Positions 24,233 through 33,160 of a DNA stretch of 36,681 bases are shown piece by piece. A program made the translations under genes and the position numbers. The stretch is from an uncultured Ruminococcus sp. (GTDB taxonomy: Bacteria; Bacillota; Clostridia; Oscillospirales; Acutalibacteraceae). The stretch's first letter is position 1. Each line of letters begins with the position of its first letter. The notes beneath the pieces are model-generated. The model worked only from the letters and a program-made list of their open reading frames with translations, was not told the DNA's origin and ran no database searches. Location: the NCBI GenBank assembly GCA_944412525.1, contig CALYBM010000051.1:1-36681 (forward strand). The letters are read 5' to 3'.

Positions 24233-25393
24233 CTATGCAAGAATTTCATCCGCAAGAGTTTCGAGCTGTTTTGCCGTGTCATCTTTGAGTGACGAACGGA
24301 TAGATACCAAAGTACCTGCAAGCTCGATATTTTTCATTTTTTCAAAATACGATTTCATTACTTTTCCCGCCATGGGAGCCCATGAACCGTTTTCAATCAT
24401 ACCAACCCTGCGGTTTCTGTATGTCTTGATCTCAAGGTGGTGCAAAAAGTCGTTTACAACGGGGAATATTCCGCCGTCATATGTAGGTGCGGCAACAATC
24501 ATTTTGCTGTAGCGGAACGCATCCTCAACACATTCAGCCATATCGCTTCTCGAAAGATCGGCAATCGCAATCTTTTTGTCGGTTTTTGACTTTAAAATGT
24601 CATAGAGCTTTAATGCCGCGTCTTTTGTATTGCCGTGAATCGAAGCATACGCAATAAACACGCCGTCGGTTTCAGGCTCATATTTGCTCCACATATCGTA
24701 AAGATGCAAATAATGCTCAAGATTATCACTGAGCACGGGTCCGTGAAGCGGACAAATCGTCTTTATGTCGAGAGCCGACGCCTTTTTGAGCAGATTCTGA
24801 ACCTGCACGCCGTATTTTCCGCAAATGTTAAAATAATATCTTCTTGCTTCGCAATCCCAGTCCTCGTCTGTATCAAGAGTGCCGAATTTGCCGAAAGCGT
24901 CTGCTGAAAACAGAACCTTATCCGTGCTGTCATACGACACCATTACCTCGGGCCAGTGCACCATGGGCGCCATATAAAATGTGAGCTTGTGACTGCCCAA
25001 ATCAAGGGTATCGCCCTCTTTTACCTCAACCATTCTGTCCTCGATGTTATAATCAAAAAACTGCGGGAACATACTGAATGTTTTAACATTGCCCACTATT
25101 TTAATATCGGGGTACTTCTCGCAAATCGTCAAAATATTTGAAGCGTGGTCAGGCTCAAGGTGGCTTACAACAAGGTAATCGGGGGTCTTGCCGCCGAGTA
25201 CATTTTCAAGATTTTTGTACCACTCATCGGTTTTTCTTTTATCCACGGTGTCCATTACCGCAATTTTGTCATCAAAAATAACATACGAGTTGTACGCTAT
25301 TCCGTTTTTCACGATATACTGGCTTTCAAACAGGTCTATGTCCTTATCGTCAACACCGATGTATTTTATGCTGTCCGATATTTTTACTTCCAT
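24233..25393 (-). CDS. Flavodiiron protein (FprA-type A flavoprotein)
   Basis: Cytoplasmic oxygen- and/or NO-reducing enzyme that protects anaerobes. The N-terminal metallo-beta-lactamase-like domain carries the full diiron set: His78, Glu80, Asp82, His83 in SHLEPDHASN, His146 in MVHWPEV, Asp165 in SADAFG, and His217 in CPLHGPV. The flavodoxin domain begins near residue 245 (FIAYASIHGNTKDAALKLYD) and includes APTYDGG for FMN binding. The length of 386 aa is that of a two-domain protein with no rubredoxin fusion. It is a single gene with its own promoter and terminator. Confidence 0.95.
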   Translation of the reverse strand: MEVKISDSIKYIGVDDKDIDLFESQYIVKNGIAYNSYVIFDDKIAVMDTVDKRKTDEWYKNLENVLGGKTPDYLVVSHLEPDHASNILTICEKYPDIKIVGNVKTFSMFPQFFDYNIEDRMVEVKEGDTLDLGSHKLTFYMAPMVHWPEVMVSYDSTDKVLFSADAFGKFGTLDTDEDWDCEARRYYFNICGKYGVQVQNLLKKASALDIKTICPLHGPVLSDNLEHYLHLYDMWSKYEPETDGVFIAYASIHGNTKDAALKLYDILKSKTDKKIAIADLSRSDMAECVEDAFRYSKMIVAAPTYDGGIFPVVNDFLHHLEIKTYRNRRVGMIENGSWAPMAGKVMKSYFEKMKNIELAGTLVSIRSSLKDDTAKQLETLADEILA

Positions 25394-25423
25394 AACTATC
25401 GCTCCTTTTCCTTAATCGGTATA

Positions 25424-25452
25424 ATTATACTATGTTTTTATATATAAATCAA
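25424..25452 (-). promoter_or_regulatory. Sigma-A promoter of the flavodiiron gene
   Basis: Minus strand TTGATT (25447-25452), 17 bases, TATAAT (25424-25429). The -10 is embedded in the 12-bp palindrome GTATAATTATAC, a possible operator. AAGGAGCG supplies the ribosome site before the ATG at 25393. Confidence 0.7.
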
Positions 25453-25519
25453 CATATGCCGATACTCAAATTTTTGCATTTATGCGGTATTTTATATGCA
25501 ATTACACCATATAAGGCAT

Positions 25520-25901
25520 AAAAGCCGAGTGTCTCGACACGCAATTCGGGCAGAGAGGTTGATATAATCAAATCTTTTCTGCCCGACCGTTTTTAAGCAG
25601 TTTCCTGTAAAGCAAAAGTCGAGTGCCTCAACACGCAGTTCGGGCAGAGAGGTTGATATTATCAAGTCTTCATTGCCCGACCGTTTTCAAGCAGTTTCCT
25701 GTAAAGCAAAAGTCGAGTGCCTCGACACGCAGTTTGGGCAGACAGGTTGATATTATCAAGTCTTCATTGCCCAACCGTTTTCAAGCAGTTTCCTGTAAAA
25801 CAAAAGTCGAGTGTCTCGACACGGGGTTCGGGCAGAAAGGTTGATATAATCAAATCTTTTCTGCCCGACTGTTTTCAAGCAGTTTCAGTTTCCTGTAAAG
25901 T
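25520..25901. repeat. Four tandem 94-bp repeats, each with two hairpins
   Basis: Units begin at 25520, 25614, 25708 and 25802. The first three are exactly 94 bases; the last is 100 through an extra CAGTTT. Each has a short hairpin (GTCGAG-3-CTCGAC type) and a longer one. In unit 1 the longer stem joins 25547-25558 with 25574-25585 (12 bp, two G-U), then an inner TTGAT/ATCAA. In unit 3 the outer pair changes from C-G to T-A on both sides, and in unit 4 a G-U becomes A-U, so structure is conserved while sequence drifts. The period is not a multiple of three, so the array is noncoding. It lies between the pullulanase terminator and the flavodiiron promoter. Function unknown. Confidence 0.92.
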
Positions 25902-25907
25902 AAAAAA

Positions 25908-25931
25908 GCAGGGCTGATAAATCAGCCCTGC
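25908..25931 (-). terminator. Intrinsic terminator after the dockerin pullulanase
   Basis: GCAGGGCTGAT (25908-25918) and ATCAGCCCTGC (25921-25931) form an 11-base dyad. On the minus strand it is followed by six T (25902-25907). It lies 14 bases after the pullulanase stop and abuts the last 94-bp repeat, whose A-tract supplies the T-run. Confidence 0.93.
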
Positions 25932-25944
25932 CTTGATGTTTTTA

Positions 25945-28900
25945 TTATTCGATTACTATCTGATTTGCTATGGGAGCGTCGGGATTTGTTTCGGGATTAT
26001 CCGTATAGAATGTGAGATATTCTCCCGATGAAATCTTTGTGTCGTCGATTACAACCCACATCTCGTTGTCAACAAAGCCCTTGTAGTCGATCGTCTGAGT
26101 TGCACCGTTGTTTGATACGATTACATTGTATGTACCTGCTCCACTGTAGGTAAAGTTGTATTCATACCAGCCGTCGCCGTCGTCATCAGTCGCCTTAACG
26201 CCCGGCCAAACAGCAGCATCGTCGGGAGTGTAGTTACCCTTGTCAACGCCGTTTAAGTCCGAACCCCAAATCCAAAGTGTTGGTGCCCAAGTAAGAGAAC
26301 CGCTGTGCTTAAAGTGCAGATTAATATCAAGACTTGAAGCGGTGTAGTAGTAATTTACCTCAAGCGTCTTGCCGTATGGGATCTTGCCCGAAGCTTTTTC
26401 GGGAAGATTGTTTTGGTCTGCCGCATAGCCTACCACCTTGAAATCCGATGTAGCGTAATCGGAGCCTACACGGCCCTTGATTGTTTCGGAAGCGGTGAGC
26501 TTCTGTTCAACACCCTGATCATCAGTATAGTAGTGATTTACAACGACGCTGCCCTCTGCAACACGGTAGCCTGCAAGCTGTTTTGCAAGCATTGTTGCGT
26601 CCGACACATCCCTGTCACCGTCGTAGTCGAGGTCGAGAGCTTCAACCTGCTCGTCTGAAAGCGCTAAATCACCTACAAAATACTTCTGCATTGTTGTAAC
26701 ATCCATGATGTTGATGTTTCCGTCGCCGTTAAAATCTGCATTCAAAATCGACTCGGGAACATAATCCTTGTAGTAATATGTAACTTCGGACGGAGTTTCG
26801 CTGAATTTACCTACGGATTGACCTTCGATGTAATCAACCTCATATGTATCGTCAATTCCTGCACTCGGTGAAGTCTGATAGCCTGAACCTACCGAACCCT
26901 GTAAAATTACGGAATCATCAATCTTTTCTCCGCTTGACTCGTAAACATAGTTTACAACTACCTTGCCCATATCCGACTTGATTCCTGCCGACTCATAGCT
27001 TGCCTTGTCAACAGCGATAACTGCCGAATATGCGGGAACGGTAAATGTTGAGCCCGTAACCTCGCCGAGGCTGTCAAGACCTGCTGTCTGACCGTTTGCG
27101 ATGATAACCCAGTCGGTTACGGAAGTATCGGCAAGAGTAACCTCTGCGTCAGTTGCCGCGGAGTTGAAAAGAACTGCCATCTTGCTCCACTCGCCGGGAG
27201 TGTCGTTTGCGATAGTGTAAGAAATCTGATTTGTGTATGCCCTCTGGGCATTTGTAAATGTAAATGCGTCCTCATATGTCTTGTCCATACATGTGAGCGG
27301 ACTGAATTTTGACTTGATCTGCATTACGCCCTTGTAGTAGGATATTACATCGGCATAATCCACAACATTCTGCCACTTTATCATATTAAGCGTAGCAGGT
27401 GACTTGTAGCTGTTTGTGTCGCCGTCCTTGCTGCGGCACATCTCTTCGCCCGCAAGCATAAACGAAATACCCTGTGACGAATAAACGATTGCTCCCGCAA
27501 GCTTATTCATCTTAACAGCCGTTGCCTCTCTTTCTCCGTAATCGGCAAGAGCTGTTGAGCCGAGTATCTGGTCATACAAGGTTGCGTTATCGTGGCAGGC
27601 TGCGTATGTCACGCACTGTGACGGAGCGTTTGCAAGCCAGTTGTTTCTGCCTGCCGAGTTTGCTCTTACGCCGTATCTGATGTTAGGAGCAGATGAGGTA
27701 ACGCCCTGGATAAAGCCCTGATTCGCGATGTTCATACAGCCGCCCTTTATGCCGTCGCGGATAGCGTCGTTAAAGAGAGCGATTCTGTCGTTGAGCTTTG
27801 AAGCGTTGGCCTGTGTCGCACCGTAAAACTTTGTTCCCGAACAGGTGTTTGTGGGGTGATATGAGTCGCCTGCTGTCCAGCCCTCGCCCCATGTTGTGAT
27901 TCTGGGGTCAACCTCGTCGAGAGCGTCTCTGAGCAAATTCATTGTTTCAACATCCAAAAGTCCCATAAGGTCAAAACGGAATCCGTCGATATGGTACTCA
28001 TTTACCCAGTAGAGCACGGACTGAATCATATAATCTCTGAACATTGCACGCTCTGTCGCACAGTCGTTTCCGCAGCCCGAACCGTTTGAAAAAGCGCCTG
28101 TCTTGGTCATTCTGTAGTAGTAGTTGGGCACGGTTGCCTGGAAGCAGGAGTCGGTTGAATATGTATGGTTGTAAACTACATCCATTACTACCGAGATGCC
28201 TGCGTCGTGAAGCGCCTTGATCATCTCTTTGCACTCTTTGATTCTTACATTTCCGTCATACGGATTTGAAGAATATGAGCCCTCGGGAACATTGTAGTTT
28301 TGCGGGTCATAACCCCAGTTAAACTGAGAATCCGAACCCATTTCGTTAATCGACTGGAAATCGTAGAAAGGATTTAGCTGAACGGTGGTTACGCCAAGCT
28401 CCTTTAAATAATCAATACAGGTTGAAACATTGCCCTCGCCGTTTAATGTTGTGCCTGTTTCGGTGAAAGCAAGGTATTTTCCTCTGTTTTCCGCTGATAC
28501 GCCCGAAGCGGGATCATAGGAAAAGTCCTTGATATGAAGCTCCCAAACAGATGAGTCCGTTGACTCGTCCAAAAGAACATGGGTATCGTTTTCCCAGCCC
28601 TCGGGATCTGTTGAATCAAGGTCGCACACCATTGAACGCTTACCGTTTACGCCTGTGGCAACGGAATAAACATCCTGTGTTTCCTTTGTCGTTGTTTTTG
28701 TGCCTGTGGGATTTTGAGCCGTTACACTGTATGTGTAATACTGATTTTTGAGGTCGCCCTCAACGGTTACCGCCCATACGCCCGTCCAGTTTTCGCCGTC
28801 CATCAGCTTTTCAAGCGGATAGGTGCCGAGGTCTTGCGCTCCCTCTTCCGTGTCGGAACCTGTTTTGTAAAGGTTGAGCGACACCTCGGTTGCAGTAGGC

Positions 28901-29133
28901 GACCAAACCTTAAAGGTTGTGCTTTCGGGTGAATAAGTCGCACCCAAATCGCCTTTGGTGTAAGCGTACTGACTGTCGATTTCTTCGCACGCCTGAGTAT
29001 AGGCAGAATCAGCTATTACATCGGCAGAAACGGGTTGCGTATCCGTCTCGGCCGCAAAGCCTGACACTATGCCCGTCGATGCGAGCATACAAACTGCGAG
29101 AACGGCAGACAGAAGCTTCTTTGTAGTTCTCAT
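25945..29133 (-). CDS. Secreted type I pullulanase (GH13) with internal dockerin and starch-binding-like module
   Basis: Extracellular debranching enzyme hydrolysing alpha-1,6 bonds of amylopectin and pullulan, probably docked into an amylosome. Domains by residue: signal peptide 1-28; CBM48-like module about 55-145 (GDLGATYSPESTTFKVWSP); GH13 barrel with DVVYNHTYSTDS at 318-329, nucleophile Asp388 (FRFDLMG), acid Glu417 (TWGEGW) and Asp515 (ACHDN); C-terminal barrel-associated domain to about 715; MucBP-like module 722-788; type I dockerin 797-856 with two calcium loops (DFNGDGNINIMD, DLDYDGDRDVSD); second MucBP-like module 861-931; a CBM26-like module about 935-1045 rich in Trp. The ATG at 29133 follows GGAGG. 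It lies 64 bases after another pullulanase, possibly in the same transcript. Confidence 0.94.
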   Translation of the reverse strand: MRTTKKLLSAVLAVCMLASTGIVSGFAAETDTQPVSADVIADSAYTQACEEIDSQYAYTKGDLGATYSPESTTFKVWSPTATEVSLNLYKTGSDTEEGAQDLGTYPLEKLMDGENWTGVWAVTVEGDLKNQYYTYSVTAQNPTGTKTTTKETQDVYSVATGVNGKRSMVCDLDSTDPEGWENDTHVLLDESTDSSVWELHIKDFSYDPASGVSAENRGKYLAFTETGTTLNGEGNVSTCIDYLKELGVTTVQLNPFYDFQSINEMGSDSQFNWGYDPQNYNVPEGSYSSNPYDGNVRIKECKEMIKALHDAGISVVMDVVYNHTYSTDSCFQATVPNYYYRMTKTGAFSNGSGCGNDCATERAMFRDYMIQSVLYWVNEYHIDGFRFDLMGLLDVETMNLLRDALDEVDPRITTWGEGWTAGDSYHPTNTCSGTKFYGATQANASKLNDRIALFNDAIRDGIKGGCMNIANQGFIQGVTSSAPNIRYGVRANSAGRNNWLANAPSQCVTYAACHDNATLYDQILGSTALADYGEREATAVKMNKLAGAIVYSSQGISFMLAGEEMCRSKDGDTNSYKSPATLNMIKWQNVVDYADVISYYKGVMQIKSKFSPLTCMDKTYEDAFTFTNAQRAYTNQISYTIANDTPGEWSKMAVLFNSAATDAEVTLADTSVTDWVIIANGQTAGLDSLGEVTGSTFTVPAYSAVIAVDKASYESAGIKSDMGKVVVNYVYESSGEKIDDSVILQGSVGSGYQTSPSAGIDDTYEVDYIEGQSVGKFSETPSEVTYYYKDYVPESILNADFNGDGNINIMDVTTMQKYFVGDLALSDEQVEALDLDYDGDRDVSDATMLAKQLAGYRVAEGSVVVNHYYTDDQGVEQKLTASETIKGRVGSDYATSDFKVVGYAADQNNLPEKASGKIPYGKTLEVNYYYTASSLDINLHFKHSGSLTWAPTLWIWGSDLNGVDKGNYTPDDAAVWPGVKATDDDGDGWYEYNFTYSGAGTYNVIVSNNGATQTIDYKGFVDNEMWVVIDDTKISSGEYLTFYTDNPETNPDAPIANQIVIE

Positions 29134-29197
29134 AGATAATCTTCCTCCTTATTCATAATATAATCAATTCCGCCGTGCGGAAACAACTACCGAGTGT

Positions 29198-32053
29198 TTA
29201 TTCTTCTACATCCATATTCTCTCTGAAGCGTTTGATATATTTAAAGCGGGAATAAGCGGCAGACGCTATGCAAAGTATAAGTATCAGAGCCGTTCCCAGA
29301 TATACATATCCCAAAATATCCTCGAGCACATCGGGCACGGTAGAATATTTGAAAACAATATTGATTTCGCCCTTTGCGAATGTACCCGATGCATTTTCGG
29401 GAATTTCAATCAGATTCATCTCTTCATATTCATTTTGCGGTGCAGAATAGCTTTCGCCCTCTTTGCCCTTGTACGTCTTTGTCTCTACAATCTCGCCTTG
29501 ATCGTTCATATAGATTGCGTTAACAACGCACACGGATTTGTCGGTATCGTCCGTTACCCTCGTGTATCTGTAGGTGACAACGGTTTCGCCCGATTTTACT
29601 TTGCCCGCACCGTTGTCGGGAAGCTTGTCAAGCACAAGGCTGTAATTTTCTATCGACGGTATTTCGGGGGTAAAATACTGCTCCCCTACCCTGTTGCGGA
29701 TAACATAAGAATCCGCAAGTTCCGTATTATTCATATCGTCTACAAACTGAAAAACAACCTTTGCCATTTCCCCTTCAAATTCTTCTACATAAACGCTTGC
29801 GTACTTGACCGTGTTTTCAAAAACACCCGTGATATCGCCGTCTGACTCCTTTATGTCATAATTGAGGGAATTTGCGCAGTCCATAACATCGTAGCCCGTG
29901 CCGAGCTCACCCGTTACAGTCTGCTTTTTTAAAAGCTCCTTTGTCTTGTTGTCGTAGTAGCTTATGACAACCGCACCCTCGTCATCGGAAATTTGTGCCG
30001 AGTCATAGCTCTTTTTATCAACCAAAATCGCCGCCGAATGAGCTTTGAGATTAACCGTGCCGCTTACTTCGCCGAGATTTCTGAGTCCCGCTGTTTCTTC
30101 GTCGGCAATTCTTACCCATTCTCCGCCGATTTTAACATTTTGCTCATCTTCGCCGCCGTTGAATACAACGCACACCTTGCTCCATTCACCCTCTGCGCCG
30201 TTTTCCACGATATAGCCCGTTACTCCCGCAGGGGCGTCCTCAATACTTACAAGGCTGTTGGCGGTTTCTGCCGTCGGGTCGGAAAACGCGCTGAAATTCT
30301 CACGGATTTTCATAAGGCCTCTGTAATACTCGACTATGTCGCTGAACTCGTTTAAATTTGTCCAGTCGATCATATTTTCTTCTCTGCTTGACGCATATGA
30401 ATTTTCGTCGCCGTCCTTGCTGCGCGCAAACTCCTCGCCCGAAAGCATAAAAGGTATGCCCTGGGATGTCATAACAATGGCGGCGGAGAGCTTGTTCATA
30501 CTCACAAGGTCCTCATAACGCTTGCGGTACTCGCTGTCCCGTCCGTATACGGAATCCACAAGCTTGTCGTAAAGGCAAAGGTTGTCGTGGCAGGAAGCAT
30601 AGGTCACACACTGGGTGGGGACATTTGCCCAGCCCGTTGTGGTGTTTGACTGACCCGCGATACCGATTTTCAGCGCCGCGCGGGACGAGCCGCTCTGAAC
30701 AAAACCCTTGTCTGTGCCGCCCGTGCTGCCCTTGATTGCGTCGCGGATTGTGTCGTCAAATGCGCCTATACGGTCATCAAGCTTCTTTAAATTCTTCTGA
30801 TTAGCCATAACCGTGCCTTCATCGCACTGAGTAGGCATATCCCACGCCTCGCCGTACATTATGATTTTTTTGCCACTTCCGTCCTCATACAGATTGTCAA
30901 GCGCTTTTCTGATGCTGTTCATCGTTTCAACATCGTGCAGTCCCATAAGGTCAAAACGGAAGCCGTCGATATGGTATTCCTCTGCCCAGTAGGTCACGGA
31001 ATCTATCATATATTTGCGGAACATCTTATGCTCAGAAGCTGTGTCGTTGCTGCAGCCCGAGCCGTTTGAAAAAGTTCCGTCGGAGTTCATTCTGTAATAG
31101 TAGTTCGGCACGGTGTCCTGGAATGCGGAATCGGTTGAGTATGTGTGATTGTACACCACATCCATAATAACGCCGATGCCTGCGTTATGAAGCGCCTGAA
31201 TCATCTGCTTGCACTCGTTTATTCTCACTTCGCCGTTGTAGGGGTCAGTCGAGTACGAACCCTCGGGGCAGTTGTAGTTTACAGGGTCATAGCCCCAGTT
31301 GTACTGCTTGTTTATATCCTTGCTCTCGTCAACAGAACCGAAGTCGTAAAACGGCATAATCTGCACATATTTTACGCCGAGCTTTTTGAGGTAATCAATA
31401 CAGGTCGAAGTGCCTCCCTGCACCGAGTCAACCGTTGTGCCCTCCTCGGTAAAAGCGAGGAATTTGCCCCTGTGATCCTCGGTAACTCCGCTTGATTCGG
31501 AAGAAGAAAAATCGGCGACGGACACCTCCCAGACAGTCGCGTCCGTTTGATTTTCAACCAATATGTGTCTGTCGTTTTCCCAGCCCTCGGGGTCTGTTTC
31601 TGACAAATCAACTATCATTGAGCGCTTGCCGTTTACGCCGCACGCCTTTGCGTAAATATCGTAAGTTTCCTTTTCGGTTTTGCCGTGCTTGATTGTGTAG
31701 GTATAATACTTGCCCTTTAAATCTCCGCTCATTGTGCACGACCAAACGCCTGTTTTTTTGTCAAGCGTGAGAGCCTTTGACTCAAGCGAGCCTGCGTCGC
31801 CCTCATCGTCGCTTCCGTGCTCGTAGATATTTACTTTTACGCTTGAAGCCTTGGGCGACCAAACCTTGAATACCGTTTGTTTTTTGCTGTAAGTCGCACC
31901 CAAATCCGAACCGCTGTATGTCGTTTTATCGAGCGAAGCGGCATAAGCCTGATAGTCTGTTTTTTTATCGTTTGCAGCAGAAGCGTCTGCCATGCACATT
32001 CCGCAAATCATCATAATCACCGTTACTCCCGTAATAATTTTTCTAAAAAGCAA
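29198..32053 (-). CDS. Membrane-anchored type I pullulanase (GH13)
   Basis: Second debranching enzyme, close in sequence to the next gene over the catalytic region but without dockerin. Domains: signal peptide 1-27; CBM48-like module about 45-125; GH13 with DVVYNHTYSTDS at 298-309, nucleophile Asp368, acid Glu402 (MYGEAWD) and Asp490 (SCHDN). Three MucBP-like modules follow (about 693-757, 763-832, 841-904), then a C-terminal helix (LGTALILILCIASAAY, about 918-934) and a basic/acidic cytoplasmic tail. No LPXTG is seen, so anchoring is by the helix itself. The start is TTG at 32053, supported by AGGAGG 8 bases upstream; no ATG is better placed. Confidence 0.93.
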   Translation of the reverse strand: MLFRKIITGVTVIMMICGMCMADASAANDKKTDYQAYAASLDKTTYSGSDLGATYSKKQTVFKVWSPKASSVKVNIYEHGSDDEGDAGSLESKALTLDKKTGVWSCTMSGDLKGKYYTYTIKHGKTEKETYDIYAKACGVNGKRSMIVDLSETDPEGWENDRHILVENQTDATVWEVSVADFSSSESSGVTEDHRGKFLAFTEEGTTVDSVQGGTSTCIDYLKKLGVKYVQIMPFYDFGSVDESKDINKQYNWGYDPVNYNCPEGSYSTDPYNGEVRINECKQMIQALHNAGIGVIMDVVYNHTYSTDSAFQDTVPNYYYRMNSDGTFSNGSGCSNDTASEHKMFRKYMIDSVTYWAEEYHIDGFRFDLMGLHDVETMNSIRKALDNLYEDGSGKKIIMYGEAWDMPTQCDEGTVMANQKNLKKLDDRIGAFDDTIRDAIKGSTGGTDKGFVQSGSSRAALKIGIAGQSNTTTGWANVPTQCVTYASCHDNLCLYDKLVDSVYGRDSEYRKRYEDLVSMNKLSAAIVMTSQGIPFMLSGEEFARSKDGDENSYASSREENMIDWTNLNEFSDIVEYYRGLMKIRENFSAFSDPTAETANSLVSIEDAPAGVTGYIVENGAEGEWSKVCVVFNGGEDEQNVKIGGEWVRIADEETAGLRNLGEVSGTVNLKAHSAAILVDKKSYDSAQISDDEGAVVISYYDNKTKELLKKQTVTGELGTGYDVMDCANSLNYDIKESDGDITGVFENTVKYASVYVEEFEGEMAKVVFQFVDDMNNTELADSYVIRNRVGEQYFTPEIPSIENYSLVLDKLPDNGAGKVKSGETVVTYRYTRVTDDTDKSVCVVNAIYMNDQGEIVETKTYKGKEGESYSAPQNEYEEMNLIEIPENASGTFAKGEINIVFKYSTVPDVLEDILGYVYLGTALILILCIASAAYSRFKYIKRFRENMDVEE

Positions 32054-32289
32054 TTAAAATGCCTCCTAACCGATTACATATTTATTGCATTTTATTTTTA
32101 TAATTTTAACATATTATAACCTGTATTTTAATTCTAATTATGAATATTTGTTCTAAAAGCAATAAATCGAGCTGTAAAATTTTTGCGAAAATTTATGTGC
32201 ATTGTGACGAAGATATAAGCACCCCCGCAATTTGAAAATTAACATTGTATTTATCGGATTGAATATTTGCTTTATATTTTTCATCTAAT

Positions 32290-32299
32290 GCGTTAACGC
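32290..32299. promoter_or_regulatory. GCGTTAACGC palindrome, candidate LacI-family operator
   Basis: A 10-bp perfect palindrome within ATGCGTTAACGCTT, about 237 bases upstream of the first pullulanase. The central CG-containing dyad resembles operators of LacI/MalR-type sugar regulators. It is the only such site noticed here and is far from the likely promoter, so the assignment is tentative. Confidence 0.3.
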
Positions 32300-32380
32300 T
32301 TTCAAATACATCAGCGCAAAAAGCACGATAAGTCAAAGTAAAAGCATTCTCAACACCTTTGCACACTTACAAAAAACAGC

Positions 32381-32416
32381 CTAAGCCGCAATATTAAACA
32401 ATTAACCTCGGCTTAG
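32381..32416 (-). terminator. Terminator-like hairpin downstream of marR
   Basis: CTAAGCCG (32381-32388) and CGGCTTAG (32409-32416) form an 8-bp stem with a 20-base loop. On the minus strand it is followed by GCTGTTTTTTG. It lies about 190 bases after the marR stop and would insulate the pullulanases. Confidence 0.6.
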
Positions 32417-32605
32417 ACCATTTTAAATTATATTCACTTATAAATAAACATCAATAAATTATATACGGCTTTTTTCCGTCTTTATACGCTTTACATTCCT
32501 CATTACGCCTCGGCACTTAAAATTACTGAAAAATAGAATTTCTTTAAAAATCAGCCTGCAAATGCCGACACTGCTTTAAAAAAACACAAAGCGGATTTGC
32601 CGAAT

Positions 32606-33040
32606 TTAATCGTCTGATTCAAGAGTTGCCTGTGCCGCCATCAGCAAAAGCCGCTTAAACTCCTCGCGCTCGGAATCCTTCATTTGTCGGGTCATACGGC
32701 TAAAGCACAAATCTATCTGCTCTTTTAAATGGGGATATACCTCCAGCGCCTTTTTTGTCGGTGTAATGTCATAGGTGCGTTTATCCTTTTTGTTTTGAGT
32801 ACGAACCAAAAAGCCCCGCTCTTCAAGCTTAGTTACCGTCTTTGCAATTACGCTTTTATCAAGACTCAGCCGTTTTGTAATATCGTCCTGCGTCAGCGTT
32901 TTAAAATCACACACAATCAGTATTACAACAGCCTGTGCGGCAGTAAGCGAAAACCGTACACAATCGTTATTGAGCCATATGTGCGATTTTCTGTACAATA
33001 TTGAAATAGCTTTAAACGGACTTTCTGTTATATTCGGCAT
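32606..33040 (-). CDS. MarR-family transcriptional regulator
   Basis: Winged-helix repressor, 144 residues. The core SLTAAQAVVILIVCDFKTLTQDDITKRLSLDKSVIAKTVTKLEERGFLVRTQNKKDKRTYDITPTKKA shows, in order, the recognition helix (SLDKSVIAKTVTKLEERG) and the wing with the typical DKR residues. The helical C terminus (LKEQIDLCFSRMTRQMKD) mediates dimerisation. It diverges from an MFS exporter across 146 bases that hold promoters for both and a 36-bp palindrome. It probably represses the exporter and responds to a small molecule; the ligand is unknown. Confidence 0.93.
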   Translation of the reverse strand: MPNITESPFKAISILYRKSHIWLNNDCVRFSLTAAQAVVILIVCDFKTLTQDDITKRLSLDKSVIAKTVTKLEERGFLVRTQNKKDKRTYDITPTKKALEVYPHLKEQIDLCFSRMTRQMKDSEREEFKRLLLMAAQATLESDD

Positions 33041-33064
33041 GGCAAAACCCCCTTGACTGTTTTT

Positions 33065-33093
33065 ATTATAGGCTTATTTAAAAGACTTTGCAA
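33065..33093 (-). promoter_or_regulatory. Promoter of marR
   Basis: Minus strand TTGCAA (33088-33093), 17 bases, TATAAT (33065-33070). It lies clear of the palindrome at 33125-33160 by about 31 bases, so autoregulation may be weaker than control of the exporter. Confidence 0.75.
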
Positions 33094-33100
33094 CCTGATA

Positions 33101-33129
33101 TTGACTAAACTTACTTTTCGTGTTATCCT
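33101..33129 (+). promoter_or_regulatory. Promoter of the MFS exporter
   Basis: TTGACT (33101-33106), 17 bases, TATCCT (33124-33129). The -10 box is inside the left arm of the palindrome, so a bound repressor would block it. Confidence 0.65.
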
Positions 33130-33160
33130 AAAGTAGTGGCAAGTGCCACTAGTTTAGGAT
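33125..33160. promoter_or_regulatory. 36-bp near-perfect palindrome, candidate MarR operator
   Basis: Two 17-base arms (33125-33141 and 33144-33160) match as reverse complements at 16 of 17 positions around a 2-base centre. The inner core TAGTGGCA-AG-TGCCACTA is a perfect 18-bp dyad typical in size for a MarR dimer. The outer ATCCTAAA/TTTAGGAT arms may bind a second dimer or simply extend the structure. It overlaps the exporter -10 and start region and precedes its GGAG ribosome site. Confidence 0.8.

Larger units (their letters stand above)
32054..32605. other. Regulatory interval upstream of the pullulanase pair
   Basis: No protein gene seen in 552 bases. It holds a TATAAT (minus, 32113-32118) without a convincing -35, about 60 bases before the pullulanase start. 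Further upstream are the GCGTTAACGC palindrome at 32290 and a terminator-like hairpin at 32381-32416. It separates the pullulanase operon from the marR gene, both on the minus strand. Confidence 0.5.

Noticed and set aside
25520..25901. CRISPR array or integron attC array
   Set aside because: Whole units are near-identical with no variable spacers, no cas genes nearby, and no cassette genes between the palindromic units.
25623..25917. Two overlapping open frames in the 94-bp repeats giving similar peptides
   Set aside because: The 94-base period shifts the frame at each unit, so the same peptide appears in different frames. No ribosome site, and the base changes preserve hairpins rather than codons.
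29168..29182. TTCCGC-CGT-GCGGAA hairpin between the two pullulanases as a terminator
   Set aside because: Only six base pairs with no T-run after it. More likely a minor stem in a read-through transcript.
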